Source: Paragordius varius (Eukaryota > Nematomorpha). From it: a stretch of DNA of 64,000 bases. The stretch lies in contig OZ176052.1 of NCBI GenBank assembly GCA_964247055.1, positions 12,338,001 to 12,402,000 on the forward strand, read 5' to 3'. The number at the start of each line of letters is the position of its first letter. Position 1 is the stretch's first letter. The position numbers and the translations under genes are program-made. This document shows, one piece after another, positions 22,580 to 34,019 of the stretch. Below the pieces are notes generated by a model, which was not told where the DNA came from, made no database searches, and saw nothing but the letters and a program-made list of their open reading frames with translations.

Positions 22580-23159
22580 CACTTCGATTCAAATTGGGGT
22601 ATCTAAATACCCCAGACTAAATTTAAATTAAAATTTTTTAAAAAACTACTGAAGGAAACGGTCCCAATTTAAATTTATGCTTCTATCCTGATAAATATTA
22701 TATAAATATGCCAAAATATCTTGATAAAATTTTGTTTTGAAAAAAAAGTTCCATCACAAACTACTTCGACGCCATTTTTATTTCGCAAAAATTTTGCAAA
22801 ATATCGTCTTCATTTAATTTTAAGGGTAAAACTAAAGCTTATTTTTAATATAAATTACATCTAACATTGATAGAAATACAAATAGCGGTTTATTTTGTAT
22901 TATTTTTTAATTTTACAATTTGACACATGTCACGTTGACTAAATTTTTACCTTTCAGTTTTAGCTCAAAATAAGTAATATCAAGTATTTTTGAATAAAAT
23001 TTTTTATATATTTCGGTTTATTAATGTTATATAAGTGCAAAATTTTGCCATGGTTTTGATTGCTTCCATACTTTTTAAAGTATTTGATTTTAAACAGGCC
23101 TGGGGTATCCTACCCCAATTTGAATCGAAGGACTAAAATGAGTGTGTTGCATCCAAGTG
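22580..23159 (-). mobile_element. MITE-A copy 6, complete, just upstream of ENPP-B
   Basis: 580 bp in reverse orientation, flanked by TTAA at 22576-22579 and 23160-23163. The GGGGTA-N6-TACCCC hairpin is intact at the left end and shortened at the right. It ends about 100 bp before the first visible ENPP-B exon. Its internal TTAA (in CATTTAATT) is uninterrupted and serves as the empty-site comparison for copy 1. Confidence 0.92.
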
Positions 23160-23270
23160 TTAATTATTTGTTCTTAAATTATTAATTATTTATTAAATAA
23201 TGCTATCTCTGGGATAAGAGAGGTTTTATCATTTGTGTACTCTTATAAGCACATTATAATATGAGGCTGC

Positions 23271-25324
23271 ATGATGTATTGCGGGTTATTAATGCTAATA
23301 TCGCTGGATGGATTTATGTGGAATTATTTGGAAAAGCATGGGATCAATAACTTTCCAACCTTTGCAAAAATTATTAAAAATGGGACAATTGCAAAGCATG
23401 TAAAACCTCAGTTTTTGACAAAGACTTTCCCCAATCATTATACTATTGTTTCAGGGATATATCAGGAATATCACGGAATCGTTAATAATAATATGTACGA
23501 TGAAAGATTTAATTTAACATTTAAACCAGGTGATACCGATAAGATTTGGTGGGAAAATGCCCCAGAACCTATATGGAACACCAATCAACAAGCCAGCACA
23601 CATTGCTTGAACAAAAGTGGTGTATATATGTGGCCAGGCTCAAACGTAAAAATACATAAACAATTGCCCTCACGATATTTAAACTTTTCCAAAAAAGTTC
23701 CACTTGCTCAAAAATTTAAGCTTGCAATCAATGCTTTAAGCAAAAATGAAATTAATTTAGCCGTAACATATCATCATGAACCCGATCAAACAGGCCATCT
23801 TTTTGGTCCCAACTCTCTCAACGTTGCCGATCAAATTAAAATGATTGATAAAGATTTGGAGTATTTGTTTGCACTCATAACCGAACACGGTTTATCAAAT
23901 GTGCTCAATATTATTATAACAAGTGATCATGGTATGACCCAATTAAATAATGACAACAAAGTAATCCTTTCCGATCATATTGACGTTGCAAATAAAGAGG
24001 TCATATTTAGCGGATCTTCTCCAACTTGGAACATTTTCTCTAACAATAGTTAATCTTTTTATCTTAACGCATAACTGAATTTTAAAATTATTTAATGTTC
24101 TACATATATTAGGGGGTGGTATATTTGTTAAAATAGGAATTTTATTTTAAAAAACATAATTATTTCAATTTTAATATTATTTGCTTTTAAATTTGTTTTT
24201 TATTTTAAATCATATATATTACCCGTTATAATTTTAAATTTGATTGGTAACATTTATTTTATATATTTGTATTATTTAGATTTATGCAATCTCAATTAAC
24301 ATTTTTCAAATTTCCCCCTAAAAATAAATTATCTGTGTTTTAACTAATATAACTCATTCAACCTTTATCAACCTTTAATAATATAAAATGTATCTTCATG
24401 GCATAGTTTATTATTTTTTCGGTAATTTTAATTTAAATCAAAGTTTTATTATTTAAAAATATATGAAAATATAAGTAATTATTAATCTTAATGAACATAT
24501 AATTTTTTGAGGGTGAATTTGAATTGTAAATGGTATATTACCAATGCATATCTTATTTGATTATATTAATACAGTAAGAATACAGACTCTTAAATACTAA
24601 AAGATTTTTTTAAATCTTGATTTTTTTAACATATAAAATCATGGATTGGGGTTTCGAAATCAAGATTAGAGTTCTAAATTGCTAATGCACTCAATTATAA
24701 TAATTTAAAATTATATTTTATGCAAAAAGGATAGAAAAAGTATGAAAATCTTTATAAATAATATACTGTTATGTTGTTACATTTCCTATATAATTTCAAT
24801 ATTTACTCTAAATTAAAACTTACTTTTTGCATTTTTTACAGGTCAACTTATCAATCATATCAAACAAGTATTTGGCGCTAAATCTTTCGAGGGAAAACTT
24901 AAAATCTTTGCCAAACATGAAATTCCAGATCGTTGGCATTACAAAAAACATTGGAGAATAGGGGATTTGCTTATTGTAGGGGAACCGGGTTGGAGTATTT
25001 TTTTGCATCCAAGCAAATTTTTTGCAAAATTGCAAAATGGTATCACACAAATGTTATATCTATAAAAATTTTGTTTTTTGTTAAACTTCATATTATATTT
25101 TAGGTAACCATGGTTACGACAATGAATTGCCTGACAGTTGGCCAATATTTTTAGCGACAGGACCAGCTTTTCGCAAAGGTTTTGTTTCAGAACCAATCAA
25201 TAACATTGATATTTATGAACTCATGTGTGCCATATTGAATGTTAAACCTGCCCCTAATAATGGCTCGATTCATCGAATTAAGCATTTACTTACACAAGTT
25301 TATACAAATTGTTTTCTTACATAA
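23271..25324 (+). CDS. ENPP: Ectonucleotide pyrophosphatase/phosphodiesterase, gene B (ENPP4/5-like), three exons
   Basis: A tandem paralogue of ENPP-A with the same exon boundaries and phases. Exons: 23271-24048, 24842-25039, 25104-25324, giving 398 aa from the first of two adjacent Met codons. The catalytic set is complete: LISLDGF, TKTFPNHYT, HHEPDQTGHLFGP, SDHGMTQ and GNHGYDN, plus the YMWPGSNVKI motif. Exon 3 runs past the position of gene A's exon-3 donor to a stop at 25322-25324, and AATAAA follows 11 nt later. I find no counterpart of A's membrane-anchor exons, so the product may be soluble and secreted. As in gene A, no signal peptide is visible; the conserved ATATGAG|GC context before the start suggests a 3' splice site and a missing upstream exon. 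Confidence 0.85.
24285..24540. mobile_element. MITE-T copy 1 (about 250 bp), in ENPP-B intron 1
   Basis: The right end reads GGGTGAATTTGAATTGTAAA then TGGTATATTA. The left end is a decayed inverse of it. It shares the internal GTTTATTATTTTTTCGGTAA-like stretch with copies at 27771 and 49600. The termini run TACCATTTACA, so a TA target site (mariner-like) is plausible but unproven. Confidence 0.6.
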
Positions 25325-25334
25325 AAATTAGTAA

Positions 25335-25340
25335 AATAAA
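25335..25340 (+). promoter_or_regulatory. Candidate poly(A) signal of ENPP-B
   Basis: AATAAA 11 nt after the ENPP-B stop codon, consistent with the gene ending at exon 3. Confidence 0.45.
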
Positions 25341-26439
25341 GAATTTTTACTATAAAGAAAATCTTATTTTTTAAACTGTGCTTTTTCGAATTTAAGCCTC
25401 TGTTTTGGGTTGCAAAAAAAGGGATAGAGATAGATATAAATTTTTAGCATACACTTTTATATTTCACATTGTAATGATTTAGGATGTATAGTAAATTGTT
25501 TTCTATATAAAAATGAATTTTAGCCTTTTACCTTTTATTTGTCCTTATCATATAAATTTTACTGTATTTGTTTTATAATTTAGTGAGAAATTAGTAAAAA
25601 CAATGTTAGAACAGTAAATCAATTGATATTTTGCGGTCGATATATCATATATAATATTTTGTTTTTAATATACATTTATCAAATAGGATTATAATAGTTC
25701 ATCCAATTATCGGGCGGCCAAAACAGATCTCAAATTTATAAATCATAGCTGTCACCTTGAAAATTTTGTATGGATTACAAGCGCCCTAACTTTATTATGC
25801 AACCTTTTCTATTAATTTTTTTATGGCCAATGTGTATTTGATTTGTACTTAATTTTAGAATATATTTTATTATATGCTTTTAAGTATATTTTTTACAAAT
25901 TACCACTGTTTATATAAATTAATAGAATTTTAAGCTACAAATTGCGTTGTTTAATGCACGCATGATAATATGCAAAGTTTTAATAAACATATTTAAAAAG
26001 CATATATATATTTTAACAAAGGTATGAGAAGTACTTTGTAAATCATCAATTCAGTTTTTCCTTATCATGAAAGTACACTTAATATATCAACAGGATTTAT
26101 ACAAGTTTTTTGTGAAAATATTTCAGTTATGGTTATATTTTTTCAGATTATTATGTGTATCAATGTTTTTATACTACATGATGGTAAAAGTAATTTATAT
26201 AATCCAATTTTTATATTTACAAGTGTATATCACGCAACACACAAATTTTAAATAATTTATAACTACGATTTATTTTTTATCTTTATAAACAAATACATAA
26301 AAAATTTATTAATTTAGGCACATAAACGGGTAATAAATATTCTCAAACAGCATAATAAATTTTAATTCACGGGTTTCTTTATTCCTAATATATTATCTTA
26401 TCGACAGGTTTAACTGAATACTCTTGTGTCAACAGGTTT
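25341..26439. other. AT-rich intergenic DNA
   Basis: Nothing recognised. A frame at 26067-26255 is hydrophobic only because of its T-rich composition. Confidence 0.5.
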
Positions 26440-26620
26440 TCACGCGTGAGAGCGGTCATGTTGTCAACAGCTTCAAGCTTTTATTTTGCCAGTTCTCTCT
26501 TTATTGTGTCCATCCATTTCGTTTTCGGGCGCCCACATCCTGGCTTTCCTTTTACTCTATATGATTGTCAGCAATATAATGAGGATCCGTTCTATCAATG
26601 TGCTCAACATGGTCATTTTT
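26440..26620 (-). mobile_element. RTE-like LINE 3' fragment
   Basis: The minus strand encodes the C-terminal signature of RTE-type polymerases, GCGRPKTKWMDTIKRELAK, followed by a short tail. It is a 5'-truncated scrap less than 200 bp long, flanked by non-coding DNA. Confidence 0.7.
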
Positions 26621-26764
26621 TGTTTTTGCTACCTGTTAATAAAATCATTAGTCCCACAAATATATCTATTCATAATCTTGTTGTTTCTTGATGCCCCTGA
26701 CATACAAAGCATTTTCATTCCTGTAACCTTAAAATGGCCTATTTAGGATTTTTTCTAATTAAAT

Positions 26765-26836
26765 ATGATCGGATGAATGATATTTATAGGAAAATGATTT
26801 ATGATCGGATGAATGATATTTATAGGAAAATGATTA
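26765..26836. repeat. 36-bp unit duplicated in tandem
   Basis: Two copies of a unit beginning ATGATCGGATGAATG (26765-26800 and 26801-26836) differ only at the last base, so the duplication is recent. Confidence 0.9.
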
Positions 26837-26839
26837 TAA

Positions 26840-27770
26840 GAATTTTCTAAAACCGGTTCCAGGTGTTTTTAAATGCCCTAGTCTTAAATTAAATTAATTA
26901 TTGAATTTACGGTTTAACCGCCCATGTATTGAAAAGTGCCCTAAAACGAACGGTCAAAAATATTTCAAATAATAAATTATGCCTAAATAATGAATATAAT
27001 TGCAATCAAACCAGAGGAATAAAGTTTTTAAGTTTTTTAAAAGTAGATCTATGTTATAAGTTTTTTGGCCTAAACGACTCCGAATTGGAACACCTGAAAA
27101 TATTATCATTAATTATTATGTTTAGATTTTTTGGAATGCTATAGAACCGAGAGCCATATTAGTTTGGACCGAATTTGCATTAAAAGCCAAAATACTATTT
27201 CCTGGAGAGTATGTTAAATATAATTGAATTACCCGATTAAAAATGATATTAAGAGTCATTATTATATTTTTTAATTATCAAACACCACTTTAAAGTAAAA
27301 ATCAGTAGTAGTTCATTTCATTACTAATTTATTCTATTTCAAATTATCGTTTTGCTTTGTTATGCTTTGTAGCATGCTATAATGCAGTGGTATTTGAGGA
27401 CATAAAATTCTTGAATTTGAGCAATTTAAACATATACACAAAAAACGACATAATATCGGTGATCACAACCCAAACTTTGATAATATTTTATTAATTCAGG
27501 ATTAAAATTGTAAAAAATATAGGGACTTCATCATACGAAAACGATCAAAACAAGAAGAGCCATAGCCAGAAATGGAGAAAATTATAAAGGGAATCTGCTG
27601 TATTGTTTAAGTCATGAAAAGATAAGAATAGAACAACCACTTAAAAAACGTCTTTCATAAAACATAGTTAATTCTGAAAACGATTGCCAAAATATTCGGT
27701 TAACATTTGTTTAATATAGAAACACTGAAATTGAACAGGGCAAATGGGGAAGAATGATTTATAATTTTGA
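26840..27770. other. AT-rich intergenic DNA
   Basis: Nothing recognised. Confidence 0.5.
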
Positions 27771-28021
27771 TATACCATTTACACTTCAAATCCTTTATTC
27801 AAATTCACCCTCGAACGATTCAAATAATCCTAAAAATAAATTGTGTTTTCGGACTAATATAGATCATTAATATAGATTATTTCTTTATGGTATTGTCTAT
27901 TATTCTTTGAGTATTAAGTTAATCTTAAACGAAATGAATATAAATATAGGTAATTCTTAAAAACATATTTATATAAGGATAATTAAGTTGTTAAGAGTCA
28001 ACTTGAGGTGTAAATGGTTTA
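27771..28021. mobile_element. MITE-T copy 2
   Basis: The left end is TATACCATTTACACTTCAAA and the right end is GGTGTAAATGGT, roughly inverse of each other. Internal CAAATTCACCCTCGAA and a GTCTATTATTCTTTGAGTA-like stretch are shared with the copies at 24285 and 49600. About 250 bp and non-coding. Confidence 0.65.
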
Positions 28022-28986
28022 TTAACTAATATATTAGAATTGTATTAGTATTAGAGAGGTCGACAACATCCATATTAAGTATATAATATTATAGTTTCAA
28101 ATATAAAGAGAGAAAAGGCGGTACAAAAATTTAGTTTAAATTTTTAAGATTTCGTCCTCTCGAAACCGAAAAAAATATTGATCATATGCCTAAGTTAGAA
28201 TGATCGGGTGATTGTGTTTTGTTGAACTATTATCTGCTAGGAAAAATGAATAAGGCCATGAATTCTTAAAATAAGTCTAATAGTTTTTTTCAAAAAACGC
28301 TAATTATTAATCAAAACTAGTTAATATTGGTTATTTTTTTAAATTGCAGGAGAAAATTATAATTAATAAAAAGAAACAAAAAGGGTACCCTCTTTTAAAA
28401 AATATATTGCAGTTAACGGGCTTGATCTAAGTTTTTTCTGAAGTACACCAGTTTTTCCAACATATGACTATGGTGACAAAAATGATGGATTGAGGTAATT
28501 AAAAAATTGGCCAGAATAAACAATAAATAAGAAGACTAAATAGATGGAAAATTAACAAGGTTACCTAAAACAAAGAACCTATATAAACAAAATGAATATA
28601 ACCGAGTTATGTAACATATTTTTGGATAAAATTATAGTTTATATAAAATTTCATAACAAATCAATTAGAAAAATCTGTCTCAACCTATATTGAATAAATA
28701 CAACCTTAAACGTTCGATTTAAATATTTGCTTGAAACAAAATGAAGATATATATAAATCTAAAACAGCTCATTCCAAAACATATTTAAAAAGTCGAAAAT
28801 AATTATTATACCAATGAATATTTAAATAGGAATACTATATTGTTGGGAAAGAAAAGATTAGAAGACATTTATTTAAACTGTTGTCTAATGAAAACTATTT
28901 AGATGAGAAACAAAAAAGCTTGAAGCACTGAAAAATATATGAAATGGATATTGAGAAAATGATAAAAAGAGTGGAAAAGAAATGTA
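28022..28986. other. AT-rich intergenic DNA, 3' side of the PTB gene
   Basis: No gene seen. Part of it is presumably the PTB 3' untranslated region. Confidence 0.5.
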
Positions 28987-30519
28987 TTAAAAAATCATAG
29001 GACTGAATGAAATGCGTATATATTTTTCTTTGTTGTGCTTTCCATCATAATCTGGTTTGGCAACGGTGTTATTCAGCAATACAAGTGCTTTAATTCCGTC
29101 CTCAATTTTTGGTAACCGAACCAAAGCCATACTTCTAGAAGATGGCATAAACTTGAAACGCTCAACGTCAAAACCATCTTTGTGAAACATATCTTTAATA
29201 TCATCCTCCGTAACGTTAGATGGTATATTAGAAATGTGCAATACATTACTTGGTCGACATAAGTTTTGATAATTTTTGCTACCTACTTTGCGGTACCTAT
29301 GAAGGGATGAATTGGAGTAATCTTTGGTCAAGCAGAGATTTTCTTCGCCGCGCATTGGAGTAGCTGGCGCAACTATTTCATCATGCTTAGAAGTTTGTAT
29401 TTTTATTGGACGATCAAACACAATAGAATTATTTAAGAGATCTAAAACGTGGGCGGCTTGAGTTCTGTCCATCATTTGTACAAGTGCGGTGTCACGCTTA
29501 TTATACAAAATCTTAACTTTGGCAACATCCCCAAAAGCACCCAACAATGAAAATAACCGATCAGGATCTGACATTTCTGAAGCGAGATTACTTATCAGAA
29601 GAACAGAAGTATCCGGTTTTTGAGTTGGACCGTCGCCTAAAGATCTTCGATTATGATCACGACCACGAGGTGAAGGGGAACGTCGACTCGAATGAAAATA
29701 GTCTGACTCTCTACGAGATCTGTCATTATTGAATCCGTTTTTGTTCACAGCAGTTACAGAACTAAGGTTAGCTGCGGCAGCTCCAAAAACATTTTGAATT
29801 AATTGCGGGCCAAGTAAAGATGCTAAGGGATTCAGAATGTTTTGATCTGGTAGGCTTGACATAAGGGGCAAAGGCCGCGATGCAGTAGATATTGGATCAA
29901 GCGTAAAATCCCGACAATTTGGGTCATTTGGAATAATGTTAATATCATTTCGTTTATGAAAATCGATAGAAAGTCTGCAACAATCATTGTATATATACTG
30001 ACCGTCAAGTGCGGTGCGAGCTTTGGAAGCAGAGTATGAATCTGGATATTGAATCAAAGCAAAAAAATCACCGTATTTTTGAAACATGGCAATTTTTATA
30101 ACATCCCCATGTTTAGAAAAAATTTGGTGCAAAATTTCAATTGTTATCGGAACCGTTTTTAAATCTATCCGAACTAAAAGTACAGGACAAGGTTGAACTT
30201 TGCTTGGTAATTGATTTGATGATCCATCTTTGTTTGAAATGTAGAACTTTTTTCCTTTGTAATGAATATCAAAATAATTAAAATATTTTTTTAATGCAGT
30301 AGCGGCGTATTCAGTTTCCATCTCAACAGTGGCTTCAGACTTATTTTTGAAAATCACTCTTCTAACAGGACCAAAAGGTGCGCACAAATATTCTAAATCC
30401 CTTTCATCTGCATCAGGTGGAATATTTTCTATATCGACTATATTCAATGTTTCATCGAACTTCCGTTTAAAAGTATCTGGAGAATGGCCTGAGCCATTTT
30501 GAAAGCTTCTATTACTCAT
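28987..30519 (-). CDS. PTBP1: Polypyrimidine tract-binding protein, intronless, 510 aa
   Basis: A nuclear RNA-binding regulator of alternative splicing that binds CU-rich tracts. One uninterrupted frame encodes four RRM domains at about residues 26-96, 112-190, 304-376 and 425-506, the PTB arrangement and length (human PTBP1 is 531 aa). RNP2-like strands read VLLVRID, VLLISNL and VLHISNI. The RRM2-RRM3 linker (about 191-303) has an alanine-rich segment and a short RRSPSPRGRD stretch. It ends with FSPMIF, close to the family's usual FS-K-STI ending. Start at 30517-30519 and stop at 28987-28989. Vertebrate PTB genes have many introns and every other host gene in this window is spliced, so the single exon suggests intron loss or a functional retrocopy. 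The frame is intact throughout. Confidence 0.93.
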   Translation of the reverse strand: MSNRSFQNGSGHSPDTFKRKFDETLNIVDIENIPPDADERDLEYLCAPFGPVRRVIFKNKSEATVEMETEYAATALKKYFNYFDIHYKGKKFYISNKDGSSNQLPSKVQPCPVLLVRIDLKTVPITIEILHQIFSKHGDVIKIAMFQKYGDFFALIQYPDSYSASKARTALDGQYIYNDCCRLSIDFHKRNDINIIPNDPNCRDFTLDPISTASRPLPLMSSLPDQNILNPLASLLGPQLIQNVFGAAAANLSSVTAVNKNGFNNDRSRRESDYFHSSRRSPSPRGRDHNRRSLGDGPTQKPDTSVLLISNLASEMSDPDRLFSLLGAFGDVAKVKILYNKRDTALVQMMDRTQAAHVLDLLNNSIVFDRPIKIQTSKHDEIVAPATPMRGEENLCLTKDYSNSSLHRYRKVGSKNYQNLCRPSNVLHISNIPSNVTEDDIKDMFHKDGFDVERFKFMPSSRSMALVRLPKIEDGIKALVLLNNTVAKPDYDGKHNKEKYIRISFSPMIF

Positions 30520-30733
30520 GTGTATGAATGAAGGAAAACAAAAATGCTTATGAACGACAGAACTATATTTAATTTGCTAATGTTATCTTTTGTCATTTTC
30601 ATGTAAAATCAATATATAAATAAAAATAAATACTTATGCATAACAATATACAAAAAAATATTAAACAAATGCTAAAACTGTAATTTAATTAATTTTCCAC
30701 TTGTCATTAAGCTAACTCTAATATGGTATTAGG

Positions 30734-30734
<1 letters not shown>

Positions 30735-30772
<38 letters not shown>
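30735..30772. repeat. (TA)n microsatellite
   Basis: About 19 uninterrupted TA units. Confidence 0.95.
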
Positions 30773-30775
<3 letters not shown>

Positions 30776-31359
30776 AAATATATAATATTCCAGCTATAAG
30801 GATGCGAAGGTAAAAATTAGTAACATTATAAAGTGGTTAAAATTTTATTTTATTTTTATCTTAACACTTCATATCTTTTGTGGTAGTTGTATATACCGGA
30901 ACCATTTAATACTCAAGTAACTTAAAAAGTATATATTAGGCCATATAAAACTATGCTTTTGAGGCATGCTTCAAAAAAATATTTTCAAAAGAGTAATAAA
31001 AACTTTTCATCTAAAACTTTCGTCGTCATTTTCTTTCTTTCAATTTTTGAAAATCGCAAATACGACAGCAATAAATGAATACGCTTACAAAATATAAAAA
31101 AAACTTAAGTAAATATTCAGATTGCATATCCACCAAAAACTTGATATTGTAATTTCATAATAAGCTCATCGTTCATAAGTGTCCTAATTTTAGATTCTGA
31201 AAGTTGCAAAGCTGTAATAAAACTTTTATATCTAATAAAGGGAAACAATGTTTGAATTTAAACTAATTTACAAAATTAAGCTCTGGGATATAAAGAGGCA
31301 TCAAAAAATAATATGGTATTTAAAACGAAATTGTGTTTGTTATTGCTACGGCCGAGGTC

Positions 31360-31625
31360 GAATTTTCAATAATGTATGACTAATATAGATTGCGATTTTT
31401 AGTTATAGTTGAGTTTTAAGGTTGCATTGGTTTCTTGTAGAATATTCCATCCACCTTATTTTTCTTCGGCCTCTTTTACGTGTGCAACTTTTCCCAAAAT
31501 CAAGGACTTTTCCAGTGAGTTAGATGATAATGCGGCCAAAGTAGGATAGTTTGATGCGGATGGATATTACAACTACTGTTAAAGTGCAGATTGAGAGTTT
31601 TGTTTCAACTATATTGTGCTAAATA
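31360..31625 (-). mobile_element. RTE-like LINE 3' fragment related to LINE B
   Basis: The stretch from GGTTTCTTGTAGAATATTCC to GATAGTTTGATGCGGATGG parallels 15655-15800 of LINE B in order (basic C-terminal motif, then an AAAATCAAGGACTTTTCCAG-like stretch matching ATCAGTGATTTTTCAAGTGA). Strongly diverged and 5'-truncated. Confidence 0.6.
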
Positions 31626-32092
31626 ATGATACTGTAAACATAAAAACGTGTATTATCCAATTATATAAATTTAATGTTATATACTATTTGTCAAAAACTC
31701 TTTATTTTCTTTTTAAATCAAAAATAAATGGATGATTAATTTCAAAAATCCTGATAATTGTAATGTAATAAAGTTTTAAGACTCCATAACCGGATAGTTT
31801 TTTAACATAGCGATTTATAATTTGAGGATGAAAAGTACTTAAGGTATTAGGCCGAATTTAAAAATATGCTTTCCTTAAATCCTTAAGTCCATAATACAAA
31901 TATTTAGTCTAAAAAATCCTCGTCTCAAACTTTTTCAACATCATTTTTTCTTATTAAATCGCTACAACACGCAAATACATGTATATTATGGTTAGAAAAG
32001 TAAAATAACTTTAGTAAGCTTTTAAGTTTTATCAGCCAAAACTAAATATTTATTGATTTTGATATCAGCTGTTTAGTATGATCATGTTTTGA

Positions 32093-32661
32093 CACATCGA
32101 TTTAAATTGGGGTATCTAAATACCCCAGATTTAATTTGAGTTAGTAAAAAAACTACGGAAGGAAACGGTACTAATTTAAATTTATGCTTCTATTCTAATA
32201 AAAGTTATACAAATATTCCGAAATATCTAAATAAAATTTTGTTAAAAAAAGTTTGTCAAGCTACTTCGACGCCATTTTTATTTTACAAAATTTTTGCAAA
32301 ATAGCGTCTTCATTTAATTTTAAGGGTAACATTAAAGCTAATTTTTTATTTCAATTACATCTAACTTTGATTGAAATAGAAAAAGCGGTTTATCTTGTAT
32401 TAGTTTTCAATTTTACTATTGCACACATGACACGTTGACTAAATATTTAGCTTTCGATTTTAGCTTAAAAGACATAATATCAAGTATTTTTGAATAAAAT
32501 TTTTATATATTTCGGTTTATCGATGCTATATAAGTGCAAAATTTTGCCATGGTTTTGATTCCTTCCATATTTTTTAAAGAAATTAATTTTAAACTGGCCT
32601 GGGGTATTAAACTAACCCAATTAGAATCGAAGGACTAAAATGAATGTGTTGTATCCAAGTG
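32093..32661 (-). mobile_element. MITE-A copy 7
   Basis: 569 bp in reverse orientation. TTAA flanks the right end (32662-32665); the left flank is TTGA (32089-32092), so it is one base changed. The left GGGGTA-N6-TACCCC hairpin is intact. Confidence 0.88.
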
Positions 32662-32665
32662 TTAA

Positions 32666-34019
32666 AGCTGTCCCATTCTTAACTCTAAAAATCACAAAAC
32701 ATTTAAAAATACAAACTTTTTATCTATTACGGAAAAACAATGTTTAATAATTAAATTTAACCAAAATAACTTTCAAAACAGTAGTTTATTTACGAAATAA
32801 ATCTCTGGGATATAAAACTTCCCCAATATGTCAGCGCGGATAAAAAAGTGAACAGAATTCATTAATAACGCAACGAAACTATCGGCTGAACACTTCAAAG
32901 TCAAATAAAATTTTGATTTTATAAGTTTTGTAATTTTCACAGGCTAAACTTTGATAAATCCTAAATTTTACACAAATTCTGTCAAAATAAAATTAGAATG
33001 CATATACTTCTAAATAATTTTTATGATAATATGTTTCAAACATACCAACCCTAACTATAATTAGATAAAATATTTGACGGCAAAGGTTTGAGACAGATTA
33101 TTTCAATAGTTTTGAACAAATTTTACCACGGCTTCTGGCAAAAAATGCAAATTTTAATTTGCCCCAAAAACATAGATTACCTAAATTAGGACTTTCTCTA
33201 CAGCAAAATCTAATTCAAGGTAATCAATTGTATCTAAAAGCAAAATATAGCAACATGTCAAGCCATGTGTTATTTATGGTATATTTAATCAATCCTAAGT
33301 TGTATAAGTTACTTATTAACATAAACCCCAGTTTTTCACCACATTTAAATCCCGAAATAATTATAAAGCAAAAAAATACTCAAATAAAATTTAAATGTGC
33401 TAGATAACTTCAGCGTCATTAAATTGTATAAAAAATTATCAATGTCATACGTGATTAAACAAATATCGATGCCATATGCTATACTTCTTTTTCGATAATG
33501 ATATTTGACGAATGTAATTAAATCTTTCTTCTACAAAACTAATTGAAATCATTTATAATTTATCGAACGATTACGGCTTTATTTAACTACGGAACAAGAG
33601 CATAAACAAATTTTGAATTATACCGATTTATAATGATTATTAAATATAATTAAAATTATATTAACAGAATATTATGGTTTAAATTAAGTTATACAGTCTC
33701 TTTCAAATATGTACCTTAATATATGTAAAGCGTTTATTAGGATGTTTTATCCGTAATTAAGACTTGGTATATTTCATCGACAAGAGAAGAGATTGATGAA
33801 TCGCACCATTTTCTCATATTAATTTTTAATTTGAAATCCGTTTAAAATCTTATACACAGTATATAAAATCAATTGTCCTAAAAATAGGTATCGTTCGTTA
33901 GGGGTAGATTGATATCAAAATAATTGAACGATTTCCAAAACGATTATTATCAGTAGTAGCGTATGGTAAACATCTACAAATGGTTCATTTTTTCTGACTT
34001 TTAACATTACTTTTGCTTA
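32666..34019. other. AT-rich intergenic DNA
   Basis: Nothing recognised. The frame at 33159-33407 has no family signature. Confidence 0.5.

Larger units (their letters stand above)
30520..32092. other. AT-rich intergenic DNA upstream of PTB
   Basis: Contains a (TA)n microsatellite and a LINE scrap listed separately. No gene seen otherwise. Confidence 0.5.

Noticed and set aside
26067-26255. Possible missing membrane exon of ENPP-B
   Set aside because: Hydrophobic in more than one frame because of T-rich DNA, with no similarity to the ENPP-A anchor exons.
29547-29732. Plus-strand open frame inside the PTB gene
   Set aside because: Antisense shadow of the RRM2-RRM3 linker.
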